Below are positions 11,375 through 22,005 of a DNA stretch of 64,000 nucleotides, in pieces. The first letter of the stretch is position 1; every line of letters begins with the position of its first letter. The stretch is taken from positions 371,039-435,038 of the forward strand of contig WPDH01000028.1 of assembly GCA_019137255.1 (NCBI GenBank), given 5' to 3'. Both the position numbers and the translations under genes were made by a program. The stretch is from Corinectria fuckeliana (Eukaryota > Ascomycota > Sordariomycetes > Hypocreales > Nectriaceae). Below the pieces are notes generated by a model, which worked only from the letters and a program-made list of their open reading frames with translations, did not search any database and was not told the origin of the DNA.

Positions 11375-13142
11375 ATGGACCAGTCCATTATCCGCATTTC
11401 CAAGGTTGCTTGCCCCGCTTCTCACTTCTGTTGGCATCCGCGGGGTCGCCAGACTAATAATGCCTGGCTCTAGGAACTCAGCGACATCCAGAAGACGTCG
11501 GATTTGTGTATGTTTCCATCTTTCTCTCGTGCCCTGTTACCTATGCGTAGGTGCATCCCAGTGACACAACTGACATTCGCCTGCCCGCCACAGCACTTGC
11601 AGTTGCCTGTCGCGATGTCGACGTTCGCAATGTCAAGGCCTTGATCATGGGTCCTCACGAGACCCCTTATGAGTTCGGATTTTTTGAGGTAAGATTTCTC
11701 GCATGGACCCCATTCGCGAGGCATATAAATTAACAGAGAGGTACAGTTTACCATCAGATTCCACAAAGGTTAGATGTGCTCTTCCTCTCTTACTCAAACC
11801 TCCGGCATCATCCCAGAGACTGACTAGTGCTGGGCAGATTACCCGTCCAAGTCGCCAAACGTCCAGTGTGTGACGACAAATGGCGGCCGCTGCCGGTTCA
11901 ACCCTAACATTTATGCGAATGGCAAGGTTTGCTTGTGAGTGCGGGAGTGATCACTCTAAACAATATCGGCTAACAGTGTCTAGGTCGATCCTAGGGTATA
12001 GTAAATCACGGCCTGCCTCGATGGCACTAGTCTGACATTCCCATAGGACGTGGCGAGGAGAACGAGGAGAGGAGTGGTCGTCTGCCCAAGGCCTAGAATC
12101 GATTTTGTTGTCAATACAGAGTCTTCTGTCAACAAACCCTTACGAAAATGAGCCGGGCTTCGAAGACGCAAATGAAGAGTCCGACAAGAAGGCGCAGAAG
12201 GAATACGTCCAGAAGGTACTCTTGATGCGATAGTACGTTGGTTGTTTTGGTTCCTGACACTGGTAGATTCGCCACGAGACCCTAAGAATCTCAGTCATCC
12301 AGCGCCTTGAAGCGTACCTTGGCCTGTCAGCCGACGGCTATCAGCACGAGTCAGCGGCTGATGAAATTGACTCGGCCGACGACGACGACTTGGACGAGTC
12401 TACTATTCCCTTCGAGCCGTTCAAGGATCTCTGCAAACGCCGATTCCTATGGTACTATGAATCCTATCTCGCCGCAATTCAACTGGGCAAGTCGGAAGTA
12501 AAGGTTGGCCAGCACTTTGTCAGGATGCCCTTCGAGTCTCCCCAAAGCAACTCCATGGATGGCCGGTTCAACTATCCCGAGCTAGAACGCCGCCTCCGCA
12601 GGATCAAGACTGCCATCGACGCCGAGCCCCAAACGTGGGCCGCCGAGGGCATTGCTGCAACAGCCCGAGAGTCGACGGTTGCCGTGAACCTGCAACACCA
12701 GTTCGAGCAGGTCGTCGAGGCGTTCAAGCGAAACGACATGCCACATGACGTTTCCCTCGAGGATGGAAACCCCTTCGTTTGGTCGATTACGTACTTCGGG
12801 CGACCGATGACGAATCTTGACGGCGGTTTGTTTCGCATCAAGATGAATTTCAGCCCTCGGTTCCCCGATGAGCAGCCTCGGGTCAAGTTCGAGAGCAGGA
12901 TATTCCATCACTACATTGCTGCCGATGGCACGGCCTGCTACACGCCCAAACCCATGAAACGGGAGGACGTCAAATCCCACATCGACGCCATATTCTCCTT
13001 TCTCGAGGAAGAAGAGCCGGCATACGACCCGCGAAAAATTGTGAACCCGGAGGCCAGCAAGATGTACTGGAGTGGCGGCCCGGACGATAGGAAGAAGTAT
13101 AACCGTCGTCTGCGCCGATCTGTTCAGCAGAGCATGGAGTAA
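11375..13142 (+). CDS. UBE2Z-like ubiquitin-conjugating enzyme with a second C-terminal E2-like domain
   Basis: E2 enzyme that would carry ubiquitin on a cysteine. Eight exons join in frame to 444 residues: 11375-11404, 11474-11507, 11594-11688, 11747-11768, 11838-11934, 11984-11995, 12047-12215 and 12267-13142. The N-terminal UBC domain (residues 1-150) matches UBE2Z closely: GPHETPYEFGFF, RFNPNIYANGKVCLSILGTW with catalytic Cys92, and NPYENEPGFE. The region to about residue 230 follows the UBE2Z C-terminal extension (FLWYYESY). From about residue 300 a second E2-like fold appears (FRIKMNFSPRFPDEQPRVKF, IFHHYIAADGTACY). Its Cys377 aligns with an E2 active-site cysteine, but the HPN motif is HHY. 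Exon 6 is only 12 nt. Vertebrate UBE2Z is charged by UBA6; fungi appear to lack UBA6, so the E1 partner here is unknown. Confidence 0.92.
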
Positions 13143-13659
13143 GAGCCCAGGAACAGACGTGCCCGAGTTTGACTAATTTTCCTCATAGGGACTTTCCCGA
13201 ATAGTCCGCGGATTTCGTTGTCTCTACCATGGAACATGGAACATGGAACATGTTGGGCCTTCGGCGTCTTGCGGAGGACCGGGAAGGATAATGGCGCTCC
13301 CTAGCGCATTCCACACGGCGTTGAGGTCTGTGATCACTACAAGGGGAATTTGAACAGGCGTGGTTTAAGGATTGGACGGTTTAGAGTGCATAGGCTTTGA
13401 CTTTGGCATGGATCTCGGGTCTTTCGCAAGGGTGCTACTTAATGAGCAGTTCGCAAATGGTATCGCAATTTCTTGTTCTTACGATGAGTACCTGATCCAG
13501 GATTATTTATCGCTAGTATCCTCTAGAGATGCCGTTTCCCCTTCTAAACTCCGAACACCAGCGATGCAAAAACAAAATACCTACAGGCCCATAACGCAGC
13601 AGAAAACACGTCGATCGCAACACTCATTCACGCGTCTCTCATCTCGGTCGTCATCGTCA
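13143..13659. other. Intergenic between convergent genes
   Basis: About 0.5 kb of shared 3' flank. The only structure I see is CATGGAA repeated three times at 13228-13248. Confidence 0.5.
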
Positions 13660-13984
13660 TCATTTCTTGCCCTTGGGCTTCTTGCCCAGCCGGTCCTGCG
13701 TCGGCGCATACGGGGCTGCGACTCCCATGTACTTCTCCTGCTTGCCTTCGCCCCTGAACTCGTACATGCCGTTCGTGCCTATGACGCCCGGCGTGCCCTG
13801 GCTGGGCCGGGTGACTTGCTCGTTGTGCAGCTTGTCGAGGGATTCGCCGACTACAGCGTACTGAGACCAGTTGATCGGAGGGCAGCGGATGACATTCTGG
13901 GGTTGGGGGATGGTTGTCCATTCCCTTGGCCTGTCGGCAGGACGCTGCTTCGACGAGCCTACTCCCGCATCATCCTGTTCCATG

Positions 13985-14023
<39 letters not shown>

Positions 14024-14436
14024 GCAGCAGCAGCAGCGGTGCTACCCGACGGCGCATTGATTTTGCCATCGACGAGGTCCTTCACGAAGGCGTTGGGATC
14101 TTGAACTGCTTCATCCTTGGTGCGACTCAACGACTGGATGTCGGCGATGGCTTTCTGGCGCTGGATCTGTAGGATGGAGATGGCCGACTTGAGAGCGAGA
14201 ACGTCTGGGTTGGCATCGAAGGCTATGGGCAGCGGAGCCGGCGGGGCGATGCCGGTCTGGTCGGGCTGGGAGTGCGTCAGGGCGGCCGGACGCTGGGCGT
14301 CACGGGCGTTGCCGGCGCCGGGGAGACGGGCGGCGGGCAAGGTCGGGGTGATCGGGGAGACGGGAGGGCGGTTTGGGGAGGGCGAGCGGGAGCGGGAGCG
14401 GACGGGATTGTCGGTGGAGATGGTGAGGGCGGGCAT
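13660..14436 (-). CDS. Conserved, largely disordered protein with poly-Asp tract, function unknown
   Basis: Single-exon ORF of 258 residues starting MPALTISTDNPVRSRSRSPSP. The frame is open upstream to 14724, but the first 96 codons read as leader and Met14436 begins the structured-looking protein. An Arg/Ser/Pro-rich N-terminus is followed by a helical segment (LKSAISILQIQRQKAIADIQSL) near residue 85, then adjacent Ala5 and Asp13 runs encoded by trinucleotide repeats. A conserved-looking C-terminal block follows (NWSQYAVVGESLDKLHNEQ, TPGVIGTNGMYEFRGEGKQEKYMGVAAPY) and ends in KKPKGKK, a possible nuclear signal. The style suggests a nuclear or chromatin-associated accessory subunit, but I cannot name the family. 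Confidence 0.8.
13982..14037. repeat. Adjacent GTC/GAC and CAG/GCT trinucleotide repeats inside a CDS
   Basis: A near-perfect GTC run is followed directly by CAG units. On the coding (minus) strand they give Ala5 then Asp13. Such tracts are prone to length change. Confidence 0.85.
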
Positions 14437-17400
14437 AATGGGCCGCTTAGGTGATAGGTAGACAGTCGTTAAGAAGGGCGATCTCCTCGGCGCCGGAGGT
14501 TGCGATGCCGCGTCGATGTTTCGGCGATCACGAGAGAGGGCCGACAGCGGGATGGCGTCCGGCACGTGACGGACGGACGGACGGACGGGCAAGCACGGCC
14601 AGTGGCGGTAGGCGGCACGCAACGGGCGTTTTGAATATGGGCCCTTGAGCCGAGTGAGCCGCGAAAGCGACGGCGAAGGGCGACGACGAGTGAGGGGGAA
14701 AACGATGACGGAGTGTGGTTTCAAGTTGTGAGGTGGTTGGGAGGATATCGGGACTAGGAGGCCGCGTTTGCTCGGTGGCAGCCCAGTGCGGTTTCGCGTG
14801 TCTCACTTCCGGAGGATCAGGAATCAAAAGAGGGCAATCCCCCTCGCAGCAGCAGGCAGGCTAGTGATGGATTTGCTGCTGCTTCAGGGTTCATGTGTCG
14901 TGGGTCGAGAAAAGCAATTAGCAAGTGACATTCAAGGTAGAAGAACGAAGAGTGTGTTAGCTTAGCAGCTGTGAATGGAGTACATTCACAGGGTGGGGTT
15001 ACGGATGACTGCTACTGCTAAACATATTTCACCACCCATGTTGAACTCATTTTTCACCCGACACGGTGTGGATATGATACAGTATGCCCCTCTCCGTGTA
15101 GAGACCATATCCTCTGGTCTACTATGTATGTAGGTCAAACCACTTCGCCGTGGACAGTAGGGACGGGGGCAAGGGTGGCGGGCCATTTGCTTGGGACGGG
15201 GTGGGAGGGATACATAGGATGGGGGATCAGACAGGTTGGGAATGGGTTATAGGAGGATACTGATGTCAGACGCTCGAGCGTGTGCGATACAACCAGTGTT
15301 GGCTGTAAACAGGATGTTGGGCTTAACAGCGTGTCGCTCACCCGGCACCTATTGATGCGAAAATCATGTCTGCTACTGGGCATCATTCCATTCACCACAC
15401 ACTGTCATTTCGCAATACCATTCCCAGATTGACGACCTTTACTGGGAAGTCCAAATTCTCGAATATGAAAGGTATTTAGGTACTTACAGAGTGGAAAGCG
15501 GGTCCGACGGCTGCCACTTTGTCAGGCAACCAGGTCCCCCCTTCCGGAATGGAAAATGGAGCCCCACTTCTGCGATCGGGGAAGATCTGATTAGCGCCAG
15601 CTCCTGGTCCCGGTCTGTTCGATGTAGAGCACAGACCATATATTGACACAAGTTACTTCGTACAACTGACAACTGACTACTAGTATGTATCAGCGGGAGA
15701 CAAGAAGAGACAGATACCAACGGGGTCTAACGCCAACTGCTTGGTATGACAGAGTCTCTCGATTTCGGCGGATTGAAAAGGCCGTGAGGCGAAAAGACCG
15801 AATGCTGCTTGTGTGTCTTGGGAAGTGCTACCTCGGGTTTTCTGTTCTGTAACAGTCCGTAACGCATTGGCACCGCACTTGTGCAAAGAGGGTCCAAATC
15901 AGTGCGTGTGCAAACAAGTGAAACAATAAAGTCGAGCTGGGGACCCGAGAGTGCGGAATATGGGCTGGGATCTACAGTCGTCGACGTCGATCCAACGTGG
16001 ATGAGCAAATGTTATGGCCACCTCGTCTTTGCCTTCGCGTTATAACGAGGGAACTTGCTTTGCATCATTCTTGGAGCTGGGTTTGGAGTCGGGTTTGCAG
16101 CCATGTCATACACATGTGCATTGACCTGACGTGCCTCCGCATTAGCGGCCTCTGCACTCATCTGAGACGTGGATACCTTCTCAGTGACCTCACACTGTGC
16201 GACAAGTTGGTCATGTTTTCCGGAGTCATCCTCTCAGCTGTACCCGAGCTATCGCTTGTAGTAGCGGTGGTGTTTGCACTTCCTTGGTGGCACACTTATC
16301 AGCCTAGGATAAGCTCGACGGAGCACGAAAGAAGGGAGGATGAGATGGCCTAGCCTTTCCGTTGCGTCCGCGCTGTTCCTGGTCTTCAAGTTGGCCGTTG
16401 CTGCTGTTCTTGTTCCTGTGAACCAGAAAGCAAAATACACGGTAAGCTAAGTACCTACTTACCTTAGTACCTACTAGGCATCCATCTGGTATTAGTCTAG
16501 GTAAGGTAGGTATGAATCTTGCATAGTAGAGCCTTGCTTTTTCCATGCCGGTTCTCTTTTCTTAAACTAAGCGTGAAGCGTGTATCGAGCGAGACCCACT
16601 GCATCTTTCGTGTTCCCGCATCAAGCATCAGACAATCAATTCGATTCCAATCCCTGTACAATGGCTTTTCCGAGCTCGTCCTGTCGTGCTCCTATACACG
16701 CAGGCACTTCGTATTCACCCCTTCGCCGAGGACATTGCCCACGATGACTGATGATTGTGCTTTCAAAAGATGAGCAATCTGGACTAAACCGCAGGGTCCA
16801 GTACCGTCTAGTCTAGTTACCTAGGTAATTAGGTGACGGCCTGGATAGGTTAAGGCCTAGCCTTCCTGGATGCCTCTGCAAAATACGGGCGAGATTCGGT
16901 CCCACACGGACGTTTGGTTGACACGACCCACTATCTAGGGCATCCCGAGGTTCTGGGTAGGGCAAGTACAGTATTGGACACGGTAAGTAACTTAGGTTGC
17001 ATCAGATCCTTTGCTTGCCGACACGCGGCCAAACGGGGTCGGATGTGCAACGTACATAGAAGGCAACGTAGAAGAAGCCCGATTGGCGGACAGTGCCGTA
17101 ATGCGCAAACGCTCATGCCATGTGGCTGTTACCGGAGGCCGTTGCAGAGGTCTGTCCTGAGGATGACACGGGAGGCGCTTGAGCTTGGGGAGAAACGGCG
17201 CGAAGGACTGGCGAGGGATGGACAAGAGTCAGTCACCTGACCCCATTACTCAATCCCCCTTCTGCCTTCTCCCTTCTCAAAGCGAGTTCAGTCGAGGCTA
17301 CTAAGAAGCCAGTAGATTAGTCAGTCTGGTAGTTTTCCCTGTTGGCGGACGATGTGGCGCCCCTGCAGAACCTGCACTAGCGGCAGCTCCGGCACAGGCA

Positions 17401-18339
17401 AGGGACGGCTGAATTGTCTCTTGGAGTTGTTTACTCGTCCATCCACACTGGCGTCGTGGCCGGCGACGCCACTTATCGAGGCAATCAGCTGTGCACGGCT
17501 GGACGCCCACACTGTATGTCTGTGACAAGGTCACTGCCATCCACTCACCGTCTCCCTCCCGCTGTCACGCTCCATCTCTGGCTCAACCATTCCCAACCCA
17601 GCGCTGGTCGAGAGATGTGCGCCTGTTGTGGGAAGCCCACTCACACTGCATCGCGGGCCCCCAGCTGGTGGAAGCCAAGGCCGGTCGATGCTGGGTTGAC
17701 GTGAGAGAGGGTGGGTGAATGTGGGCTTGAGCGAGTTTAGAACCCCCTTCACTGGTGGCGGTGGTGATCTAATGGTGGAAGGGAGTTGGTGTGATGCCAG
17801 AGGCCTGTTTTTAATCATGTAAATGCCCCGGCTGCCTGGCTGCCCGGCTGTTCTTTTCCTCAACAACCTTCCTCCCGTCTTCCCTTCTACATTTCTACCC
17901 TTCCTTCTCTCACCCCAAAGCGACCATTCTTCACCTGTACGCTACTAGTACGAACAGGAAGATCATCCCGTCTTCTCACCTTCCATCTATACCCCGGGTT
18001 TCCTTCCCTTGGCTACAGTGCGTTACAGTAGGTAGGTGGTACTACTTAGGTACCCAGTTGCATCGCCACTTGTTCCTTCTTAAGAACCGCCTCAATTTAC
18101 CTACCGGCTTATACGCCAATCGCCTCACACATGTTTCGACTTGCCACTTACATTCCAACCTGACTCTCACTCACCCACTCTCTCAATTTCGACAAACACC
18201 TGGACACGTCTCTCTCGTAAACACAACCGTTGTCACTGTCTTGGCTTCGTCTATTCTCTACTCATGCCAGACTCTGCATAAACCGACGTCACTCACGACA
18301 CCTCTGAGAAGGATCTCCAAGGTCGCGGTGCAATAGATT
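14437..18339. other. 3.9 kb gene desert
   Basis: No ORF here has family character or codon-like conservation. Contents: a (GACG)5 tetramer at 14568-14587 in the promoter of the preceding minus-strand gene; several TACCTAGGTA-type motifs, including the 12-bp perfect palindrome TTACCTAGGTAA at 16817-16828; and CT-rich leader sequence from 17850 to 18339 ahead of the next gene. Small ORFs (for example 15997-16353 and 16914-17240) look random. I found no tRNA or rRNA signature. Confidence 0.5.
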
Positions 18340-19485
18340 ATGCCTGTTTCTGGTCTCCCTGAAACCCCCAGGTCGTCGTCGTCGTCGTCGTTCCAGACTC
18401 AAAATTCAACCACTTGCCCATCCCTGTCGAAATCGAAGGCCACCATTGTCCCCAACTTCTCTTATCCAACATCCCTTGGCCAGCCTCGAGTAGCAGCTGC
18501 TGCGTCGGCCATACCCCCAATCGACGTGCCAGCTAGCTGCCGATTGCCTCAAAGCCCTCCGACATCAGACTTCTCAAACATCGAATCCACTCCGGCAAGC
18601 ATCAAAATCTTGAGACTTCCATACGTCGGCTAGAACCCGGCCAAGAAGAGACATAAGAGCGTTCTTTTTGGGCATATCACATTCCCCATCCCTTCCAAGC
18701 CTGCACCAGTCGCGGAACAGGGAGTATCTTCTGGCACCGGTACCCAAGTTTCTGTTCCAGAACTCTCGCGTCTGAAACATCGCCATTCCGACGACATTCC
18801 GCCCGGATCACCACGATCCAAGCGAGTTTCCCTCGTCCAGCACCATCCAAACCAATCACTAGGCGCTGGGTCACTGGTCTCTCAACCGCTTTCTGATATC
18901 TGGAAACCATATCTGGAATCCCACGAAATCAAACCCCAGGATCTCCACCAACGCCCCAGTACCTCCCTCTTCAAAGGATATCCTACAATGCTCGCTACAA
19001 GCAGGCCCCAGCCATATACGTTTGTCGACTCCGGCTCATCAGCGATGGCATCAACCCAATCGCATTCTGACTATGACCCCTCCTTTAGCGCCGACGATAA
19101 GTCCCGAGACTCTCTTTCGGGACCTCCAGTGGGCAAAGGCGGGAGGCCTCGTTGGTTCACTCAGGTCAAAGACTGGCTGTCCGTGAGCGAACCATCCGCA
19201 CAGGCGATGAAAGATACGAAGAAGATGACGTTCAAGAAACACGGCATCGATCCTAAAGATCCACGAGCCGCAGCCAAGCTGCACTTGCCCATTGGGAAGC
19301 TCCCCGAGGGAGCCATTACTTCGACTCGAGGACCAAGCCCTGAGAAGGCACTGAAGCGAGCCCAAGAGCAACATAAACGACAATCTTATTCTGCCTTAAG
19401 CCAGGGCTCCAACTCAATGTCGAGTAGCATCTTTTCCGATCCAAACACCAAGGAATCTAACCCCGTTGCCCCGTGGAAAACTTGA
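18340..19485 (+). CDS. Disordered conserved-type protein; ORF interrupted by one in-frame TAG
   Basis: A 382-codon reading frame from ATG 18340 to TGA 19485 is open except for one TAG at 18631-18633 (codon 98). After the TAG the same frame stays open for 117 codons before the next ATG (18988), then ends as a Ser/Pro-rich protein. A protein-like segment spans the stop (KILRLPYVG, TAG, NPAKKRHKSVLFGHITFPIP). The C-terminal part has a charged block (WFTQVKDWLSVSEPSAQAMKD, KKHGIDPKDPRAAAKLHLPIG) that looks like real protein. The N-terminal part has a Ser run from a TCG repeat. Possible readings: A-to-I edited stop, premature-stop allele, undetected intron, sequencing error, or translation only from 18988 (165 residues). 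Family not recognised. Confidence 0.6.
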
Positions 19486-20385
19486 AATCCGAATAAATCG
19501 ACAACATGCAGTCCTTTTACGAATAGACATTGAAAATTTGGGGAGGCGAGCAATTTGTTTTTCTTCGTCTTATTTTGTTTCCTCCGTTGTAGCGCAGCCT
19601 GGAGTCTCTGATGGACGAGACGGGAGTTTGGAACCCCGGGAGCGGGTTAATAGTCTTCATCTTACAAATCTGCTATGATTTGCACACATCAATCAATACC
19701 CAACAATTCACGCGTATAGTGATGGATTGGTCTCGACCCTTTTCCCATCCAAATTGTTTCAAATTCGGCCCAGCTGAACATTGTGACTTGCCGACCAGTA
19801 GCCTTGGCGTCATCGACGGCTCATCGTTTGGCATCGTCATCGAGACCTTCGCCGCCTCCTGTAACGCGCTGGGGCTCCAATTGATTGTGAGGCAATGTCA
19901 TCCTAGAACGATGCGTCTCCCAGATCGTGCCAGCTTCTGATTCGGGGGAAAAGAAGCTTTGGACCAAATGTGAGCTGATTTGGGGCCATCTGATCACACA
20001 AACCAGCCTAACTGACTGCCGAGTAGTTCGGAGCTTGTGGCCGCCGCGATGTTTCGTTTCCACCTCCACAAGCCTGCAACGCTCCTTGATTGGCGGATGC
20101 CTTCGGTGAGGCGGCTGGATATGACGTAGGATACTTTTGTACTGCGATGAGCTCAAGGTATATTAGAGCTCCATGCAAGCTGAATTGCAGATAGGGTTTC
20201 TTTTCCATGCCGAGTACTTGCAACAAACCCGCGAACCTTTTCTACGGGCTGCACCACTAGCGAGCGAGTTATCACCCGGCACAGCTACGCCAGGATTATA
20301 TCTAGGTGCGTCGACAAGAGCCGCCCAGTTCAATACAAGATTCCGCCCGTCCGCTCGCCTGCGACCGCACGAAAGATTGCACTTG
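19486..20385. other. Intergenic
   Basis: About 0.9 kb. An upstream in-frame ATG for the next gene exists at 20173, but the 71 extra residues look like leader. Nothing else stands out. Confidence 0.5.
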
Positions 20386-22005
20386 ATGCCTCGCTTCACG
20401 AAGCTAGATCCCAGATCGGAGGAAGACCTGGAACAGGATCGCGAAGATGGTGAGCAGGCTGTTCCAGATGAGCACTCGCGGCTGCTGCCGAACCGGGTTA
20501 CGGACTCGAACCGGGGCCTGCTGGAGCCAGACGACCCGGCAGTGTCGCCGTACAACCTGTGGAGCGTCCGAATCCTGCAGTACTTGACCGTCGGGTTCAC
20601 TTCTGTGACCCTCGTGTGGTGGGTGCTGCTGTTGGTGTCAGCATTCGCGACGCCGCCGGGATTCCAGACGCGCGGCAGCGGGTTTCTGGCGTTTGGGTAC
20701 GCGAGCTTGACGCTGGCGAACATGGCGCTTACTGTGCTCTTCTTTGGAGTGCCGGCCAAACCTGTGAGGGTGCTGGCGGTTTTCATGTCGGTAAGTACAT
20801 ATACCTTTCGATTGATTGCTCACACAATTTTTAACTTGCTTCACAAACAGGCTGTGCTGGTGCTTGACATGGTTCTCATCTTGGCTGTCCAGAAGACTCG
20901 CTACGAGGAGGGCTGGGTCGGTGCCGCGACTGTCATATGGGCATTACTCATGAGCTTGTGGACTCTGTTGACGGATCATATTGTCAAATGGGGCAAAGCT
21001 GAAGAGGAGGAACGCCTGACCGGCCGAGCTGAGACCAGAAGGACGCTGCTGGAGTGGAGCGTGGTGATGCTGTCGACGGTGGCATATACCATCATGTGCG
21101 TCGCATTGTTCCTCATGACCCTGGGCATCATTCTGCGAGCTCTCGACGCAGCTGTGGCACCGCCCGGGAAGTTGTACTGGGTCGACAGCGACAAGTACCG
21201 GGTCCATGTCTACTGCCACGGAAACAAGAGCGGTACAGTCCCCACCGTGCTCTTTGAAGCTGGTGAGGATACTGTCGAACACACCTTTTGGGAATTTGCC
21301 GAGAATGGTGTCAAAAACGGGTCCTTCTCACGGTACTGTTTTGCGGATCGGCCTGGGTTCGGCTGGTCAGACACCGCCCCGTCGCCTTCTTCAGCCGGAT
21401 TCGTCGTCGATTCTTTGAGTGAGGCGCTTGCCAAGGCCGGCGAGAAGGGCCCTTGGATACTGGCGAGTGCTGGAATCGGCTCGGTGTACTCTCGAGTCTT
21501 TTCAGCCCGCCATGGAGATAACGTAAAGGGTCTTGTGTTGATTGATCCTTTGCACGAGGATTATCTCAACGACGTTGGCGGGGCTGGGCGAGGTCTTTTG
21601 CTTTGGCTCCAGGGCGTTATCTCCCCGCTCGGCCTGGACCGCCTACCCGGGGCCGTTTTCCGGGGCCGAACGAGCCGGGACCGAGTGTATGGCCGGTCAG
21701 CTTGGCAGAGCGGCAAGTACATTCTGGCGAAGCTGCAGGAAAACCTGGTGGCGGGGTCGTTCACGCGGCGGGACGTGGAGGGCAGCCGGGGCATCCAGGA
21801 CAAGGACACACCGCTCGTGGTGATCAGTTCTGGGAAGCATGTCAAGTCTAGCGGGAAGTGGGAGCGCAAGCAGCGCGACCTTACGAAGTTGACAGATCGG
21901 CTGAAAAGCTGGGATATCGTGGACGGGGCACCGCATGAGGTGTGGCGAACCTTCGAAGGTCGGGAGAAAATTGAGCAAAGGCTCAAGCAGCTGGTACGTG
22001 CGTGA
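20386..22005 (+). CDS. Polytopic membrane protein with degenerate alpha/beta-hydrolase domain
   Basis: Two exons, 20386-20790 and 20851-22005, give 519 residues. The start MPRFTKLDPRSEEDLEQ was chosen because an acidic N-terminus with EHSRLLPNR precedes the first membrane segment. About five hydrophobic helices lie between residues 65 and 250 (for example VGFTSVTLVWWVLLLVSAF and VVMLSTVAYTIMCVALFLM). The rest is an alpha/beta-hydrolase fold: FADRPGFGWSD, then GLVLIDPLHEDYL, and a terminal GAPHEVW with a plausible catalytic His497. At the nucleophile elbow the protein reads ASAGIG (340-345), so the expected Ser position seems to be Gly. Related fungal proteins are often labelled mitochondrial integral membrane proteins; the substrate is unknown and activity doubtful. 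The 60-nt intron is in frame and stop-free. Confidence 0.85.
   Translation: MPRFTKLDPRSEEDLEQDREDGEQAVPDEHSRLLPNRVTDSNRGLLEPDDPAVSPYNLWSVRILQYLTVGFTSVTLVWWVLLLVSAFATPPGFQTRGSGFLAFGYASLTLANMALTVLFFGVPAKPVRVLAVFMSVSTYTFRLIAHTIFNLLHKQAVLVLDMVLILAVQKTRYEEGWVGAATVIWALLMSLWTLLTDHIVKWGKAEEEERLTGRAETRRTLLEWSVVMLSTVAYTIMCVALFLMTLGIILRALDAAVAPPGKLYWVDSDKYRVHVYCHGNKSGTVPTVLFEAGEDTVEHTFWEFAENGVKNGSFSRYCFADRPGFGWSDTAPSPSSAGFVVDSLSEALAKAGEKGPWILASAGIGSVYSRVFSARHGDNVKGLVLIDPLHEDYLNDVGGAGRGLLLWLQGVISPLGLDRLPGAVFRGRTSRDRVYGRSAWQSGKYILAKLQENLVAGSFTRRDVEGSRGIQDKDTPLVVISSGKHVKSSGKWERKQRDLTKLTDRLKSWDIVDGAPHEVWRTFEGREKIEQRLKQLVRA

Noticed and set aside
18601..18720. An intron removing the TAG at 18631-18633
   Set aside because: The only nearby donor (GTCGGC) is weak and no convincing branch/acceptor pair keeps the frame. 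It is not excluded, so it is kept as an alternative in the finding.
20173..20385. N-terminal 71-residue extension of the membrane hydrolase-like protein
   Set aside because: It looks like leader translation; Met at 20386 begins the acidic, protein-like N-terminus.
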